A stretch of 6,773 nt of DNA, from NCBI GenBank assembly GCA_003343885.1, contig QAKH01000019.1, forward strand, positions 1 through 6,773. The letters run 5' to 3'. Below, in pieces: positions 5,917 through 6,773 of the stretch. The first letter of the stretch is position 1, and each line of letters starts with the position of its first letter. The DNA is from Clostridiales bacterium (GTDB lineage: Bacteria > Bacillota > Clostridia > Oscillospirales > CAG-382). The translations under genes were made by a program, and so were the position numbers. The notes below the pieces were generated by a model that was not told the origin of the DNA, did no database searches, and saw nothing but the letters and a program-made list of their open reading frames with translations.

Positions 5917-6513
5917 TTATAGCATTCCTTTTGCCGACGGAACGTCGTCCGAAACCAGTTTAAGCGCCTGGCTTATGCATTTTGCAAAGGCTTTATAGCA
6001 TGCTTCGGTTTTATGGTGGTCGTTTTTGCCGTACATGATTTTTATATGCAGAGTAATTCCCGCATTAAAGGCAACGGCTCTGAAAAACTCCTCGGTCATT
6101 TGTGTATCGTATCCGCCGATACTGTCTGATGAGAATTCCCCGTCAAAAACAAGAAAAGGTCTGCCGGAAAAATCAAGCGCGCACATGCAAAGCGCTTCAT
6201 CCATTGGCAATAGGATATTTGCGTATCTTGCGATTCCTTTCCCTGTTCCTCTGACTTTGTTAAGGGCGGCGCCGAGAGCAATGCCTACGTCTTCTATGGT
6301 ATGGTGGCAATCGACATGGAGGTCGCCTTTACAAGCGAGCTTCATATCGAAACCGCCGTGCACAGCGAAAGAATTGAGCATGTGGTCAAAGAAACCGATT
6401 CCGCTTGCACCCTCAAAGCTGCCTTTTGAACAGTCGTCCTTTACGGAGAGTGAGAGTGAAATATCTGTTTCTCCGGTTTTTCTTTCTATCAGAGCTTCTC
6501 TTAATTTTTGCAT
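5917..6513 (-). CDS. hisB: Imidazoleglycerol-phosphate dehydratase HisB (monofunctional)
   Basis: HisB dehydrates imidazole glycerol phosphate to imidazole acetol phosphate, the sixth step of histidine synthesis. The 198-aa product is the dehydratase domain alone, without the N-terminal HAD-type histidinol-phosphatase found in enterobacteria. Metal-binding signatures are all present: FFDHMLNSFAVHGGFD (41-56), DCHHTIEDVGIALG (68-81) with H70, H71 and E74, and NDHHKTEACYKAF (164-176) with H166, H167 and E170. The ATG at 6513 is chosen because GGAGG (6526-6522) lies 8 nt upstream and the protein then starts as the family does. An in-frame start 17 codons earlier would add a tail unlike HisB. It is the first his gene in the window; a repeat-rich stretch lies upstream. 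Confidence 0.97.
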   Translation of the reverse strand: MQKLREALIERKTGETDISLSLSVKDDCSKGSFEGASGIGFFDHMLNSFAVHGGFDMKLACKGDLHVDCHHTIEDVGIALGAALNKVRGTGKGIARYANILLPMDEALCMCALDFSGRPFLVFDGEFSSDSIGGYDTQMTEEFFRAVAFNAGITLHIKIMYGKNDHHKTEACYKAFAKCISQALKLVSDDVPSAKGML

Positions 6514-6521
6514 TTTTCTGA

Positions 6522-6526
6522 CCTCC
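6522..6526 (-). promoter_or_regulatory. Ribosome binding site fixing the hisB start
   Basis: Minus-strand GGAGG, 8 nt before the ATG at 6513. It lies inside the longer open frame that begins at 6564, so that frame should not be taken as the hisB N-terminus. Confidence 0.85.
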
Positions 6527-6581
6527 GTAAATTTATTTTGCTTTTTTCCGAAAAAGCTTGGCAAAAGTGCTCGTTACCGCG

Positions 6582-6738
6582 CTTTTTTCGCTTGTATGAA
6601 AAAAGTGTGTCAAAAAGTCGCAGGGTGTGTGCACCCTCCCGACTCCCATGAGTATGGGGGACGATATGTACTTTTTTCGCCTGTACGAAAAAAGTACCAA
6701 AAAAGTACACGGAGGGTGTGCGCACCCTCTCGACTCCC
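6582..6738. repeat. Two degenerate copies of a palindromic intergenic repeat
   Basis: Copy one runs from about 6582 to 6648 and copy two from 6671 to 6738. Each has the same parts in the same order: an A/T-rich inverted repeat (CTTTTTTCG, a loop near CTTGTA or CCTGTA, then GAAAAAAG), a second AAAAAGT tract, a hairpin AGGGTG-4 nt-CACCCT, and the motif CGACTCCC. In copy two the first hairpin is a perfect 12-bp stem (6668-6679 with 6686-6697) and the second a 7-bp stem (6712-6718 with 6723-6729). A partial third arm, CTTTTTTCCGAAAAAG, may lie at 6541-6556. Small open frames across this stretch are translations of the palindromes and not supported as genes. The parts resemble a dispersed REP/MITE-like element; copies elsewhere in the genome cannot be checked here. 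Confidence 0.75.
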
Positions 6739-6743
6739 GGGGA

Positions 6744-6772
6744 CGCCGTCAAATTTTTAAGATTTGACGGCG
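6744..6772. repeat. Perfect 11-bp inverted repeat at the right window edge
   Basis: CGCCGTCAAAT (6744-6754) pairs with ATTTGACGGCG (6762-6772) around a 7-nt loop. No U-run follows on the minus strand, and the plus-strand continuation is outside the window, so a terminator for a gene further right cannot be decided. It may be one end of the repeat element at 6582-6738. Confidence 0.6.
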
Positions 6773-6773
6773 A

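Noticed and set aside
6501..6752. Open frame of 83 codons on the minus strand upstream of hisB
   Set aside because: It crosses the palindromic repeats and the hisB ribosome site, and its protein reads as translated repeat units.
6026..6760. Long 244-codon plus-strand frame opposite hisB
   Set aside because: It is antisense to a certain gene and runs into the repeats; no domain is recognisable.
6514..6773. T-box or other histidine-responsive leader before hisB
   Set aside because: The conserved T-box core (GGUGG with ACCGCG) is missing and no terminator with a U-run precedes hisB. The GGGTG hairpins belong to the repeat units.

Overview
The window looks like a piece of chromosome from a mid-GC Firmicute of the Clostridia type, possibly an Oscillospiraceae/Ruminococcaceae relative. 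That placement is an inference from three things: strong GGAGG-type ribosome binding sites, a monofunctional HisB with separate hisI and hisE genes, and a mix of about 50% GC housekeeping genes with an AT-rich islet. Every supported gene lies on the minus strand, so the biological reading direction is right to left.

Right edge (6514-6773): a gene-free stretch of nested palindromes, including two degenerate copies of one roughly 67-nt unit and a perfect 11-bp hairpin at the border. Next comes a histidine-biosynthesis operon: hisB (6513-5917), hisH (5881-5258), then three genes that are not part of histidine synthesis, then hisA (2333-1608), hisF (1599-844), hisI (859-503) and hisE (467-111). 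hisG, hisD and hisC are not in the window. The encoded enzymes cover the PR-ATP to PR-AMP to ProFAR to PRFAR to IGP to imidazole-acetol-phosphate steps. HisH supplies ammonia to HisF.

The three extra genes are of two kinds. The first (5206-4553) is a pentapeptide-repeat protein with GC content like the his genes. The next two (4513-3689 and 3666-2365) are clearly AT-rich and look foreign. One is an unrecognised 274-aa protein with an R-x4-H motif typical of HEPN ribonucleases. The other is a coiled-coil plus DUF4041 plus GIY-YIG (T5orf172-type) nuclease, the domain layout of the anti-phage nuclease SNIPE. The spacing suggests the pair is co-transcribed and was inserted between the pentapeptide gene and hisA without breaking the his reading frames. 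This candidate defence islet inside a housekeeping operon is the most interesting feature here.

Left edge: a strong sigma-70/sigma-A promoter whose -35 box overlaps the hisE stop codon drives a tRNA-Val(UAC) gene cut off by the window border. I see no intrinsic terminator between hisE and the tRNA.
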